Source: an uncultured Coriobacteriaceae bacterium (GTDB lineage Bacteria; Actinomycetota; Coriobacteriia; Coriobacteriales; Atopobiaceae). From it: a DNA stretch of 6,852 nt. Under the pieces are notes generated by a model that saw only the letters and a list, made by a program, of their open reading frames with translations, ran no database searches and was not told the DNA's origin. The position numbers were made by a program, and so were the translations under genes. The stretch lies in the NCBI GenBank assembly GCA_902766805.1, contig CACXFF010000292.1, forward strand, positions 1-6,852. Direction: 5' to 3'. Position 1 is the first letter of the stretch; each line of letters starts with the position of its first letter. Of the stretch, positions 1-6,392 are shown one piece after another.

Positions 1-419
1 AGACCCCCGAGCGTGGCGGGCACCACGTTGTCGGGATGGCCTTCGATGCGCGTGGCCAGGTCGAGCGTGAGCTGGTCGTCCACCTCGTGGCCGCACATGA
101 GCTGTGCGGCGATGACGCCTGCCACCACGCAGGTAGAGCTCGATCCCAGGCCCCCGGAGGCGGGGATGGGGGAGTCGATCGTGAGCGACACGGGGATGAG
201 CCCTTCGCCCAGAGCCTCGAGCCCGGCCAGGAAGCTGGTCCACGCGAGGTTGTCCGGCCCGCGGAAGGCTTGGTCGCAGCCGTGGATGGAGAGCGTGTCG
301 GCGCGTTCGTAGACGAAGCGTGCGGTGAGGTCGAGCGCGAGCCCCAGGCAGTCGAAGCCCGCTCCCAGGTTGGCCGTGGTAGCAGGCACCTCCACGCACA
401 CGCGCTTGGGCTTGGCCAT
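1..419 (-). CDS. thrB: homoserine kinase, N-terminal part (cut by window edge)
   Basis: ATP-dependent phosphorylation of L-homoserine to O-phospho-L-homoserine, the fourth step from aspartate to threonine, in the cytoplasm. The 139 complete codons visible show the GHMP-kinase pattern. There is an N-terminal VPATTANLGAGFDCLGLAL stretch (residues 11-29), the phosphate-binding loop IPASGGLGSSST (85-96), and the EGHPDNVVPATLGG segment (126-139) typical of ThrB. The family is usually about 290-320 residues, so a little over half is missing beyond position 1. The ATG at 417-419 is supported by an AGGAGGA ribosome-binding site at 426-432, 6-7 bases upstream. It lies 143 bases downstream of thrC on the same strand, but a strong terminator stands between them. 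thrB is therefore probably transcribed mainly from its own promoter or from limited read-through. Identity is clear from the motifs; activity cannot be judged from a partial gene. Confidence 0.95.
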   Translation of the reverse strand, partial: MAKPKRVCVEVPATTANLGAGFDCLGLALDLTARFVYERADTLSIHGCDQAFRGPDNLAWTSFLAGLEALGEGLIPVSLTIDSPIPASGGLGSSSTCVVAGVIAAQLMCGHEVDDQLTLDLATRIEGHPDNVVPATLGG

Positions 420-462
420 GGTTTCTCCTCCTCAGTCGTCGGCGCAGCAGCGGTCGCGGCAT

Positions 463-468
463 AGCATA
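463..468 (-). promoter_or_regulatory. candidate -10 box for thrB
   Basis: Read on the minus strand this is TATGCT, 43 bases upstream of the thrB start and downstream of the thrC terminator, where a thrB promoter would be needed. No good -35 hexamer is visible at 16-18 bases spacing (the 17-base position reads CGCGGG). A small hairpin, GGGGA/TCCCC at 474-488, lies just upstream. This is a weak inference; read-through from thrC is the alternative. Confidence 0.28.
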
Positions 469-512
469 GCGCAGGGGACGGCTTCCCCGCGCAGCGCGAG
501 AGCCCCTGACCG

Positions 513-537
513 AAAAAAGGGCGCCTCGAGGGCGCCC
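513..537 (-). terminator. intrinsic terminator of thrC
   Basis: A perfect 7-bp GC stem, GGGCGCC (519-525) with GGCGCCC (531-537), encloses a 5-base loop. On the minus strand it is followed directly by six T (518-513). It starts 25 bases after the thrC stop codon and precedes thrB. This is a textbook Rho-independent terminator that should uncouple thrB from thrC. Confidence 0.9.
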
Positions 538-562
538 TGGATGCGAGCCGCGTGCCCCGCGT

Positions 563-2062
563 TTACAGCAGGCGCTTGCAGGCGTCCTCCACGTAGGCGG
601 GCATGGCCTCGCGCTCGATCTCGTCGCGGAAGCGCACGGGCGCCTCGCGCAGCGCTGCGAGCGGCGCGGGTGCCTGGGTGTTGGTGAGCGCCTCCAGACG
701 GTCCATGCAGTCGAAGCCGCTCAGGCCTTCGGTGCTCTCGCCGAGCGCCTCGAGCACGGCGGGCGAGAACTTGTAGGGGCTGGCGGTCGACAGCAGCACG
801 CGCGCGTGGCCCGTGCCCTCGCGGGTGTCGAGCACGTGTTTGCCCACGGCGGTGTGCGGGTCGATGAGGCGCCCGTCGGTCTGCCAGGCGCGCGCGATGG
901 CGCTGCGGGTATCGTCGTCGTTGGCGCTGCCGCAGCGGAAGAGGCCCGAGATCTCGGCGAAGAGCTCCGCGGGCACCTGGTACTCGCCGGTCTCATCCAG
1001 CGAGCGCATGAGCTGGGCCACCAGCTCGCAGTCGCGGCCGCTCGCGTAGTAGAGCAGGCGCTCGAGGTTCGACGAGACCAGGATGTCCATGGACGGGCTG
1101 ATGGTCTTCTCGAAGGGGCGCACGCGGTTGTAGCGACCGGTCGTGAGGAACTCGGTCAGCACGTCATTGGTGTTGGACGCCACGACGAACTGGTGCACGG
1201 GCAGCCCGAGCTGTTTGGCGTAATAGCCGGCGAGCACGTCGCCAAAGTTGCCGGTGGGCACGCAGAAGTCCACCTCGTCGCCGCAGGAGATAGCCCCCGA
1301 GCGCACGAGCTGCGCGTAGGCGTCGAAGTAGTACACCACCTGCGGGACCAGACGCCCGACGTTGATGGAGTTGGCCGACGAGAGCGCCATACCCTGCTCC
1401 GCCAGGCGTTCGGCCAGCGCGCGATCGCCAAAGATGCGCTTGACCGTGGTCTGCGCGTCGTCGAAGTTGCCGTGGATGCCGGCGACCGCCACGTTGGCGC
1501 CGGGTTGGGTGACCATCTGCAGGCGCTGGACGTCTGACACGCCGCCGGCGGGGAAGAAGACCGTGCAGCCGATGCCCTCGACGTCGGCAAAGCCCGCCAG
1601 CGCGGCCTTGCCCGTGTCGCCCGAGGTGGCCGTGAGGATCATGATGCGCTGTGGGGCGCTGCCGCTCGCCGCGGCCTCGTGGGCGAGCGACGCGGTCATG
1701 AGGCGCGGGAGCATCTGCAGGGCGACGTCTTTGAAGGCGCAGGTGGGACCATGGTAGAGCTCGAGCAACCAGTCGTTGCCGATGGCGCTGACGGGCGTCA
1801 CCGCGTCGCTCGTGAAGCTCGCGTAAGCCTCGTCCACGCAGCGCGCGATGGTCTCGGCGCTCAGGTCGCCCACAAGCGTGTTGAGGACGTCGTTGCAGGT
1901 GGCGCGCCAGGACTGGCCGCACACACGCGTCAGGTCGAGCTGGGTCTCGCCCAAAGCGTCGCTCACGTAGAGGCCGCCGTCCGGCGCGATGCCGGCGATG
2001 ATGGCCTGCGTGGACGTGACGGTGGCGTCATTGCTGCGGGTGCTGTGATATAGGGTGCTCAC
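563..2062 (-). CDS. thrC: threonine synthase
   Basis: PLP-dependent enzyme converting O-phospho-L-homoserine to L-threonine and phosphate, the last step of threonine synthesis. At 499 residues it fits the long threonine synthase class with the N-terminal domain beginning LYHSTRS (residues 4-10), rather than the short class of about 350 residues. Visible landmarks are GPTCAFKD (105-112) with the PLP-binding Lys111, TATSGDTGKAAL (144-155), NSINVGR (231-237) and the phosphate-cradle region PTGNFGD (269-275). The start is the GTG at 2060-2062, with an AGGAG site at 2069-2073, six bases upstream. It begins exactly at the family's usual N-terminus, which supports this choice. The gene is divergent from hom, ends at a terminator, and lies just upstream of thrB. 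The reading frame is uninterrupted and all core motifs are present, so it is probably functional. Confidence 0.97.
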   Translation of the reverse strand: MSTLYHSTRSNDATVTSTQAIIAGIAPDGGLYVSDALGETQLDLTRVCGQSWRATCNDVLNTLVGDLSAETIARCVDEAYASFTSDAVTPVSAIGNDWLLELYHGPTCAFKDVALQMLPRLMTASLAHEAAASGSAPQRIMILTATSGDTGKAALAGFADVEGIGCTVFFPAGGVSDVQRLQMVTQPGANVAVAGIHGNFDDAQTTVKRIFGDRALAERLAEQGMALSSANSINVGRLVPQVVYYFDAYAQLVRSGAISCGDEVDFCVPTGNFGDVLAGYYAKQLGLPVHQFVVASNTNDVLTEFLTTGRYNRVRPFEKTISPSMDILVSSNLERLLYYASGRDCELVAQLMRSLDETGEYQVPAELFAEISGLFRCGSANDDDTRSAIARAWQTDGRLIDPHTAVGKHVLDTREGTGHARVLLSTASPYKFSPAVLEALGESTEGLSGFDCMDRLEALTNTQAPAPLAALREAPVRFRDEIEREAMPAYVEDACKRLL

Positions 2063-2120
2063 GTTGGGCTCCTAACTGCAGGTGCGAGAAGTGCATGGCC
2101 GTCGGGGACGGCGTCGCTCC

Positions 2121-2126
2121 ATCATA
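2121..2126 (-). promoter_or_regulatory. candidate -10 box for thrC
   Basis: Reads TATGAT on the minus strand (5 of 6 to TATAAT), 58 bases upstream of the thrC GTG. The -35 position at 17 bases spacing (2144-2149) reads AGCCGC, a poor match. It lies inside an inverted repeat that could be a regulator site. The placement in the divergent intergenic region makes it plausible; there is no transcript evidence. Confidence 0.4.
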
Positions 2127-2142
2127 GCGCCTGCCGTACGTC

Positions 2143-2158
2143 TGCGGCTCAGGCCGCA
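2143..2158. promoter_or_regulatory. inverted repeat, possible operator
   Basis: The 6-base arms TGCGGC and GCCGCA are perfect inverted repeats separated by TCAG. The site sits between the divergent thrC and hom promoters and covers the presumed thrC -35 position. No T-run follows on either strand, so it is not a terminator. The operator role is inferred from position only; GC-rich DNA produces such arms by chance fairly often. Confidence 0.3.
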
Positions 2159-2266
2159 ACGTCCATGCAACGCGTGCGGGTCGCGATTCCTAGGCCGCTG
2201 TCGCGCGCTGCGTTTCGTCTGTGCTTCGACGTGGGCGCGCAGGACGGCGCGCAGCCGAGCCTCACG

Positions 2267-2272
2267 TATACT
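2267..2272 (+). promoter_or_regulatory. candidate -10 box for hom-lysC
   Basis: Reads TATACT (5 of 6 to consensus), 57 bases upstream of the hom ATG. It stands in a locally A+T-richer patch of an otherwise very GC-rich intergenic region. The -35 position at 17 bases spacing (2244-2249, ACGGCG) is poor. It overlaps a pair of GGCGCGCAG direct repeats (2234-2242, 2246-2254), which could be part of an activator site. It is the best promoter candidate for the hom-lysC unit. Confidence 0.4.
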
Positions 2273-2329
2273 GTCCTTTTGGCGCGTCTGACCTGGCGCG
2301 CGCGAACGAGTACAGATAGGACGTGCAAG

Positions 2330-3472
2330 ATGCCCATGAACATTGCCCTGCTCGGCTATGGCACCGTTGCCCGTGGCGTGCACCGCATCCTGGAGGAGCG
2401 CGTGCCCGACATTCACGTGGCGCGGGTGTTCTGCCTGCCGCAGGAGGTCGACTCCGAACTCAAGACCAGCGACTTCCAGGAGCTGCTGGACACCCCAGGC
2501 CTGTCGGCGTTGGTCGAGGCCATGGGCGGCATCGAGTTCCCGCGCCAGTGCATCCTGGCGGCGCTCGAGCGCGGCATTTCCGTCGTCACGTCCAACAAAG
2601 CCGTGGTGGCGGCCCATTTTGCCGAGCTCGCGGCGGCTGCCGAGAAGTCAGGCGCCTCGCTCATGATCGAGGCCACGGTGGGCGGTGGCATCCCCTGGAT
2701 CCACAACCTGGAGCGCGTCGCGCGCATCGACGAGGTCAGCTCCTTCTCGGGCATCCTCAACGGCACGACGAACTTCATCATCAGCCAGATGCGTCGCAAC
2801 GGCGCCGAGTTCGGTGCCGTGTTGGCCGAAGCCCAGCGTCTGGGCTATGCGGAGGCCGACCCGTCGGCAGACATCGACGGCATCGACGTGTGGAACAAGA
2901 CCATCATCACCGCGAGCCTCGCCTTTGGCGTGGATGCCACCCACGAAATCCCCGCGTGGGGCATTCGCAGCGTGACCAAGGGTGACCTCGAGGCGCTCGA
3001 CGCCAAGGCGCTCACGGTCAAGCTCATGGCGCGCGGCGTGCGCGAGGCGGGCCGCTATGCCGCCTGCGTGACGCCGGTGATCCTGCGCAACTCCACCATG
3101 GAGGCCAATGTCCCGGACAACTACAACATCGCCTCACTCACGGGCGAGACCATCGGCACGCTCAAGTTCTACGGCCAGGGCGCCGGCGGCGATCCCACGG
3201 GCAACGCCGTGGTGCAGGACCTCATCGAGCTTTCGCAGGGGTACCGACCCCAGTACCACCTGGGCAGCGACGTCGTGTGGGAGCCGCGCCTGCTCACAAG
3301 TGACTGGCTGGTGCGCAGCTCTGCACCGCTGCGCGCGAGCGACCGCGAGGTCGTGCCTGGCTACAAGGCCATCCGCGCCGTCGATCCCGTGGAGGCACAT
3401 GCGATCTACCAGCGCCTGCTTGCCGACGACCCCGACACGTTCATGGCAGCCGTGCCCCAGGACCTGATCTAG
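2330..3472 (+). CDS. hom: homoserine dehydrogenase lacking a recognisable ACT domain
   Basis: NAD(P)H-dependent reduction of L-aspartate semialdehyde to L-homoserine, committing carbon to threonine and methionine. The 380-residue protein has the Rossmann nucleotide loop GYGTVARGV (9-17), SNKA (88-91), EATVGGGIP (114-122) and GILNGTTN (141-148). It also has the catalytic block ADPSADIDGIDVWNK (176-190), with Asp186 and Lys190 as the expected catalytic pair. An FYGQGAGG segment follows near residue 285. The open frame extends upstream to 2165, but that stretch is Arg-rich and non-homologous-looking. ATG 2330 follows AGGA (2318-2321) and places the family motif at the N-terminus; ATG 2336 is an alternative. 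Family members are usually about 420-440 residues with a C-terminal ACT domain. Here only about 85 residues follow the FYGQGAGG region and no ACT pattern is evident. lysC begins 45 bases later with no terminator between, so the two are probably one operon. Confidence 0.95.
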   Translation: MPMNIALLGYGTVARGVHRILEERVPDIHVARVFCLPQEVDSELKTSDFQELLDTPGLSALVEAMGGIEFPRQCILAALERGISVVTSNKAVVAAHFAELAAAAEKSGASLMIEATVGGGIPWIHNLERVARIDEVSSFSGILNGTTNFIISQMRRNGAEFGAVLAEAQRLGYAEADPSADIDGIDVWNKTIITASLAFGVDATHEIPAWGIRSVTKGDLEALDAKALTVKLMARGVREAGRYAACVTPVILRNSTMEANVPDNYNIASLTGETIGTLKFYGQGAGGDPTGNAVVQDLIELSQGYRPQYHLGSDVVWEPRLLTSDWLVRSSAPLRASDREVVPGYKAIRAVDPVEAHAIYQRLLADDPDTFMAAVPQDLI

Positions 3473-3517
3473 GGCCCGCGACACCGTCCGTTCCGCTCAA
3501 TCCGAAAGGACACACCC

Positions 3518-4831
3518 GTGATCAAGATCACCAAGTTCGGCGGCTCGTCCACGGCCGATGCCGGGCAGTTCCGCAAGATCAAAGCCATCATCGAGTCCGA
3601 CCCGTCGCGCAAGTTCGTCGTCGTGTCGGCCGCGGGCAAGCGCTACAAGGAGGACAACAAGGTCACCGATCTGCTGTACCTGGTGGACGCGCACTGCCAA
3701 TACCACGTCGATGCCCGGCCGCTGCTCTCCGACATCCGTTCGCGCTATGTGAGCATCGCCCACGAGCTGGGGCTCAGCTACCCGATCGCCGACGAATTCG
3801 ATGACTTCGCGGCGCACGTGAGCGAGTTCGATACCGAGTACATCGTGAGCCGCGGCGAGTACTTCACCGCACGCCTCATGAGCGAGTGGCTGGGCCTGCC
3901 CTTTGTGGACGCCGCCGGTACGGTGCTCTTCCATCATGACGGCACGGTCAACATGGAGGCCACGCGCGAGCGCGTGCGTGCCGAGGCCATGCGCGGCGAC
4001 GGCTTCGTGATGCCCGGCTTCTACGGCACGACGCCCGAGGGCGACATCAAGCTGCTCTCGCGCGGCGGCGGCGACGTGACCGGCGCCATCGTGGCGAGCT
4101 GCATTGGCGCCGACCTCTACGAGAACTGGACGGACGTCTCGGGCTTCCTCACGGCCGACCCGCGCATCGTGGACAACCCGCGCTCGATCCGCCGCATCAC
4201 GTTCGACGAGATGCGCGAGCTGTCCTACATGGGCGCGAGCGTCCTGCAAGAGGAGGCGATCTTCCCGGTGCGTGCCGCCAACATCCCCATCCGCATCAAA
4301 AACACCAACCACCCCGAGGTCCACGGCACCACGATCCGCGAGACCGCCGAGATGGGCGAAGACGAGCCGTTGGTCACCGGCATCGCCGGGCGCAAGGACT
4401 TCATGTCGTTCCACGTGCGCAAGAACCACATGGCCGATGCCATTGGCTACATGCGCAAGGTGCTGGGCGTCTTCGAGCGCTACGGCGTGTCCATCGAGCA
4501 CGTGCCCACCTCCATCGACTCCTTTGGCGTGGTGGTCAACGAGGCCGACGTCAAGGACAAGCTCTTCTCCATCATGCGTGCCATCGAGGAGGAGACCGAG
4601 CCCGACGAGCTGCGCGTGCTGGACGACCTGGCCATGATCTCGGTCGTTGGCCGCAACCTGTCGTCTGCCAAAGGCACGGCGGGCAAGCTCTTCAGCGCAT
4701 TGGGCGAGGCCAACATCAACATCCGCCTGCTCACGCAGTCCGCACAGGAGATCAACATCACCCTGGGCGTGGAGGAAGAGGACTTCGAGGAGGCCATCCG
4801 CGTGATCTACAGGACCTTCGTGGACGATTAG
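3518..4831 (+). CDS. lysC: aspartokinase with C-terminal ACT regulatory region
   Basis: Phosphorylates L-aspartate with ATP to 4-phospho-aspartate, the entry step for lysine, diaminopimelate, threonine and methionine. The 437-residue monofunctional enzyme has an amino-acid kinase domain (about 1-285): KFGGSS (6-11), SRGE (111-114), GFYG (167-170), SRGGGDVTG (181-189), TDVSG (205-209), ADPR (213-216) and ELSYMGA (234-240). Two ACT-type segments follow (about 296-360 and 370-437), the second containing ANINIRLLTQ (398-407) and EINI (411-414). Such ACT pairs bind lysine and/or threonine for feedback inhibition in relatives; the actual effector cannot be read from the sequence. The usual RGGSD motif reads RGGGD here (Gly185). 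The start is the GTG at 3518, with AAAGGA at 3505-3510, seven bases upstream, and it begins directly with the family N-terminus. It is probably cotranscribed with hom and is followed by a strong terminator. Confidence 0.97.
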   Translation: MIKITKFGGSSTADAGQFRKIKAIIESDPSRKFVVVSAAGKRYKEDNKVTDLLYLVDAHCQYHVDARPLLSDIRSRYVSIAHELGLSYPIADEFDDFAAHVSEFDTEYIVSRGEYFTARLMSEWLGLPFVDAAGTVLFHHDGTVNMEATRERVRAEAMRGDGFVMPGFYGTTPEGDIKLLSRGGGDVTGAIVASCIGADLYENWTDVSGFLTADPRIVDNPRSIRRITFDEMRELSYMGASVLQEEAIFPVRAANIPIRIKNTNHPEVHGTTIRETAEMGEDEPLVTGIAGRKDFMSFHVRKNHMADAIGYMRKVLGVFERYGVSIEHVPTSIDSFGVVVNEADVKDKLFSIMRAIEEETEPDELRVLDDLAMISVVGRNLSSAKGTAGKLFSALGEANINIRLLTQSAQEINITLGVEEEDFEEAIRVIYRTFVDD

Positions 4832-4860
4832 CGCTGCGGGCGGCCGGGTTTGTGGATGCG

Positions 4861-4889
4861 GGGCGCTCCTCATGGGGGCGCCCTTTTTT
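4861..4889 (+). terminator. intrinsic terminator of hom-lysC
   Basis: A 9-bp stem of 4861-4869 with 4875-4883 (GGGCGCTCC against GGGGCGCCC, one T-G wobble) has a 5-base loop and is followed by six T (4884-4889). It begins 29 bases after the lysC stop. It separates hom-lysC from asd, so asd needs its own promoter. Confidence 0.92.
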
Positions 4890-4980
4890 GGGCCGAAGTC
4901 GTGGACGGCGGCGGATGGCGATGGCGTGAACCTACGGTTTCGGGCTGTTTGCCGAGCGTGTTGGCATGTGACGTGCGGGG

Positions 4981-4986
4981 TATGAT
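4981..4986 (+). promoter_or_regulatory. candidate -10 box for asd
   Basis: Reads TATGAT, the same hexamer proposed for thrC, and lies between the lysC terminator and asd. A TTGGCA at 4961-4966 resembles a -35 box, but its spacing of 14 bases is short; the 17-base position reads GTGTTG. The inferred leader is about 75 bases and contains a small hairpin, CCCGC (5007-5011) with GCGGG (5020-5024). The rest of 4890-5069 shows nothing else I recognise, and no riboswitch-like fold is apparent. Confidence 0.42.
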
Positions 4987-5069
4987 GGCCGGAATGTGAG
5001 CCGAGCCCCGCGAGACCGTGCGGGCGCCGTGGACATGACGCAGCCGCGTCTCTAGGAAGGGAGCCAACC

Positions 5070-6134
5070 ATGGCAGAGTTTGGCCTGACCAAGCGCGAGG
5101 CCTCCGCCCCGCTCGTCAATCGTCGTGCCGACGGCACCGTGAACATCGCGATCCTGGGCGCCACGGGCGTCGTGGGCCAGCAGATGCTGGAGTGCTTGGC
5201 GGAGCGCGAGTTCCCGGTGGGGGAGCTCAAGTTGCTTGCAAGCCCGCGTTCGGTGGGCAAGACCGTGGAGTGGGAGGGGCGCACCCTCACCGTCGAGCTC
5301 GCCGAGCCGGCTGCGTTTGCCGATGTTGACCTGGTATTGGGCGCCGCGGGCGACGACATCGCCAAGGAGCTGCTGCCCGAGGCCGTGAAGGCCGGCGCGG
5401 TGTGCGTAGACAACAGCCATGCGTTCCGTCTGTACGACGACGTGCCCTTGGTGGTGCCCGAGATTAACGGCGAGGACGTCAACTGGCACAACGGCATCAT
5501 CGCCAATCCGAACTGCGCGACCATCATCGGTCTGCTGCCCGTGTGGCCGCTGCACAAGATCGGCGGGCTCAAGCGCCTGGTCGTGTCTACGTACCAAGCT
5601 GCGAGCGGTGCGGGCGCACCGGGCTTGGCCGAGCTCGAGGACCAGCTCGCGCGCTTGGGCCGTGGCGAGCAGATCGAGGAGCCGCGCGCGTTCGCGTACC
5701 AGCTTGCGCTCAACCTCATCCCGCAGATCGGCGGCTTTGGCGACAACGGCTATACCTCCGAGGAGATGAAGCTGCAGAACGAGGGCCGCAAGATCTGCCA
5801 TCTTCCCGAGCTGGCGGTCAATTGCACCTGCGTGCGCGTCCCGGTGCTGCGCAGCCACTCCGAGTCTATCACTGCAGAGTTCGAGCGTCCGGTGAGCGTA
5901 GCCGAGGCACGCGCGGCGCTCGAGACGGCGGACGGTGTCCTGCTCGTGGACGATGCTGCCAACAGGCGCTATCCCATGCCGCTGGAGACCTCTGACCAGG
6001 ACGACGTGTTCGTGGGTCGCGTGCGAGAGGACATCTCTCACCCGGGCGGCATCGCGCTGTTCTGTGCGGGCGACCAGATTCGCAAGGGCGCGGCGACCAA
6101 TGCTGTGCAGATTGCCGAGCTGCTGCTCAAGTAG
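5070..6134 (+). CDS. asd: aspartate-semialdehyde dehydrogenase
   Basis: NADPH-dependent reductive dephosphorylation of 4-phospho-aspartate to L-aspartate-4-semialdehyde, the branch point between the lysine/diaminopimelate and homoserine routes. The 354-residue protein has the nucleotide loop ILGATGVVGQ (28-37), DNSHAFR (114-120), NPNCATI (146-152) with catalytic Cys149, STYQAASGAG (173-182), EEMKLQNEGRKI (231-242), and RVPVLRSH (256-263) with Arg256 and catalytic His263. The tail is GDQIRKGAATNAVQIAELL. Length matches the family except for about 20 extra residues before the Rossmann strand. The ATG at 5070 is well supported by AGGGAG (5058-5063), six bases upstream. The internal GTG at 5139 lacks a ribosome-binding site, so the extension is probably real. 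His117 stands where many relatives have Ser (DNSSAFR). The gene sits alone between two terminators. A diverged copy of its last codons lies immediately downstream. Confidence 0.97.
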   Translation: MAEFGLTKREASAPLVNRRADGTVNIAILGATGVVGQQMLECLAEREFPVGELKLLASPRSVGKTVEWEGRTLTVELAEPAAFADVDLVLGAAGDDIAKELLPEAVKAGAVCVDNSHAFRLYDDVPLVVPEINGEDVNWHNGIIANPNCATIIGLLPVWPLHKIGGLKRLVVSTYQAASGAGAPGLAELEDQLARLGRGEQIEEPRAFAYQLALNLIPQIGGFGDNGYTSEEMKLQNEGRKICHLPELAVNCTCVRVPVLRSHSESITAEFERPVSVAEARAALETADGVLLVDDAANRRYPMPLETSDQDDVFVGRVREDISHPGGIALFCAGDQIRKGAATNAVQIAELLLK

Positions 6135-6155
6135 GAGCGGGGCCAAGCTGTTCCT

Positions 6156-6190
6156 GACGGGGTGTCCGATCTGGGCGCCCCGTCTTTGTT
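6156..6190 (+). terminator. intrinsic terminator of asd
   Basis: A 12-bp stem of 6156-6167 with 6173-6184 (GACGGGGTGTCC against GGGCGCCCCGTC, two T-G wobbles) encloses the loop GATCT. It is followed by TTTGTT (6185-6190). It starts 21 bases after the asd stop codon. Confidence 0.85.
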
Positions 6191-6197
6191 GCGGCCG

Positions 6198-6320
6198 TGG
6201 CGGGCGCGCGGCGAGGACATCCAGCGCTCGGGCAGCATCGCGCTGCTCTGTGCGGGCGACCAGGTCCGCATGGGCGCGGTGACCAACGCCGTGCAGATCG
6301 CCGAGTTGCTGCTCGGATGG
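6198..6320 (+). pseudogene. duplicated, diverged 3' end of asd
   Basis: From 6213 to 6314 this stretch aligns without gaps to asd 6027-6128, offset 186 bases. By eye 87 of 102 bases are identical. In the same frame it reads EDI...SGSIALLCAGDQVRMGAVTNAVQIAELLL, where asd has EDI...PGGIALFCAGDQIRKGAATNAVQIAELLL. Weaker similarity continues upstream to about 6197. Downstream, the position matching the asd stop is TGG instead of TAG, so the frame stays open to 6455. Eight of 34 residues differ, including Lys to Met in the RKGAA segment. No catalytic Cys, nucleotide-binding domain or plausible start is present, so this is not an enzyme. It is a tandem remnant of the asd tail, or the residue of an old recombination event. 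Confidence 0.85.
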
Positions 6321-6358
6321 GGGCGGGGCGTGGGGCCGAACGGTTCCAAGCCGATGCG

Positions 6359-6392
6359 AGGGGGCGTACCTGGTGGGTGCTCTGTCTTTTTT
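6359..6392 (+). terminator. degenerate copy of the asd terminator
   Basis: This lies downstream of the asd-tail copy, just as the real terminator follows asd. An imperfect stem pairs GTACC (6366-6370) with GGTGC (6376-6380) around a 5-base loop. It can be extended by G-C and G-T pairs across a one-base bulge, and TTTTTT (6387-6392) follows. Local similarity to the first terminator (shared GGGG, GTCTTT and spacing of elements) suggests it was duplicated with the gene end and then decayed. Termination strength is uncertain. Confidence 0.45.

Noticed and set aside
806..1537. Plus-strand open frame of 243 codons within thrC
   Set aside because: It is a shadow of thrC, whose minus-strand reading has all catalytic motifs. 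The plus-strand product has no recognisable family or ribosome-binding context.
2165..2329. Upstream extension of the hom frame to an ATG at 2165 (55 extra residues)
   Set aside because: The extension is Arg-rich, spans the candidate hom promoter and lies upstream of a ribosome-binding site that fits ATG 2330. Hom proteins begin just before the GxGxVxxG loop.
2063..2329. Possible T-box, riboswitch or threonine attenuator leader before thrC or hom
   Set aside because: The leaders after the proposed -10 boxes are only about 50 bases. I found no T-box consensus, no run of Thr codons in a small leader frame and no terminator hairpin.
4890..5069. Possible lysine riboswitch upstream of asd
   Set aside because: About 75 bases of leader is too short for the lysine riboswitch, and only a small 5-bp hairpin is visible.
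3497..5746. A 749-codon open frame on the minus strand, antisense to lysC, the lysC-asd intergenic region and part of asd
   Set aside because: The opposite strand carries unmistakable lysC and asd with full motif sets. The antisense product shows no family motif and is low-complexity (Ala, Arg, His, Val, Ser). Long antisense open frames are expected from strong GC codon bias.
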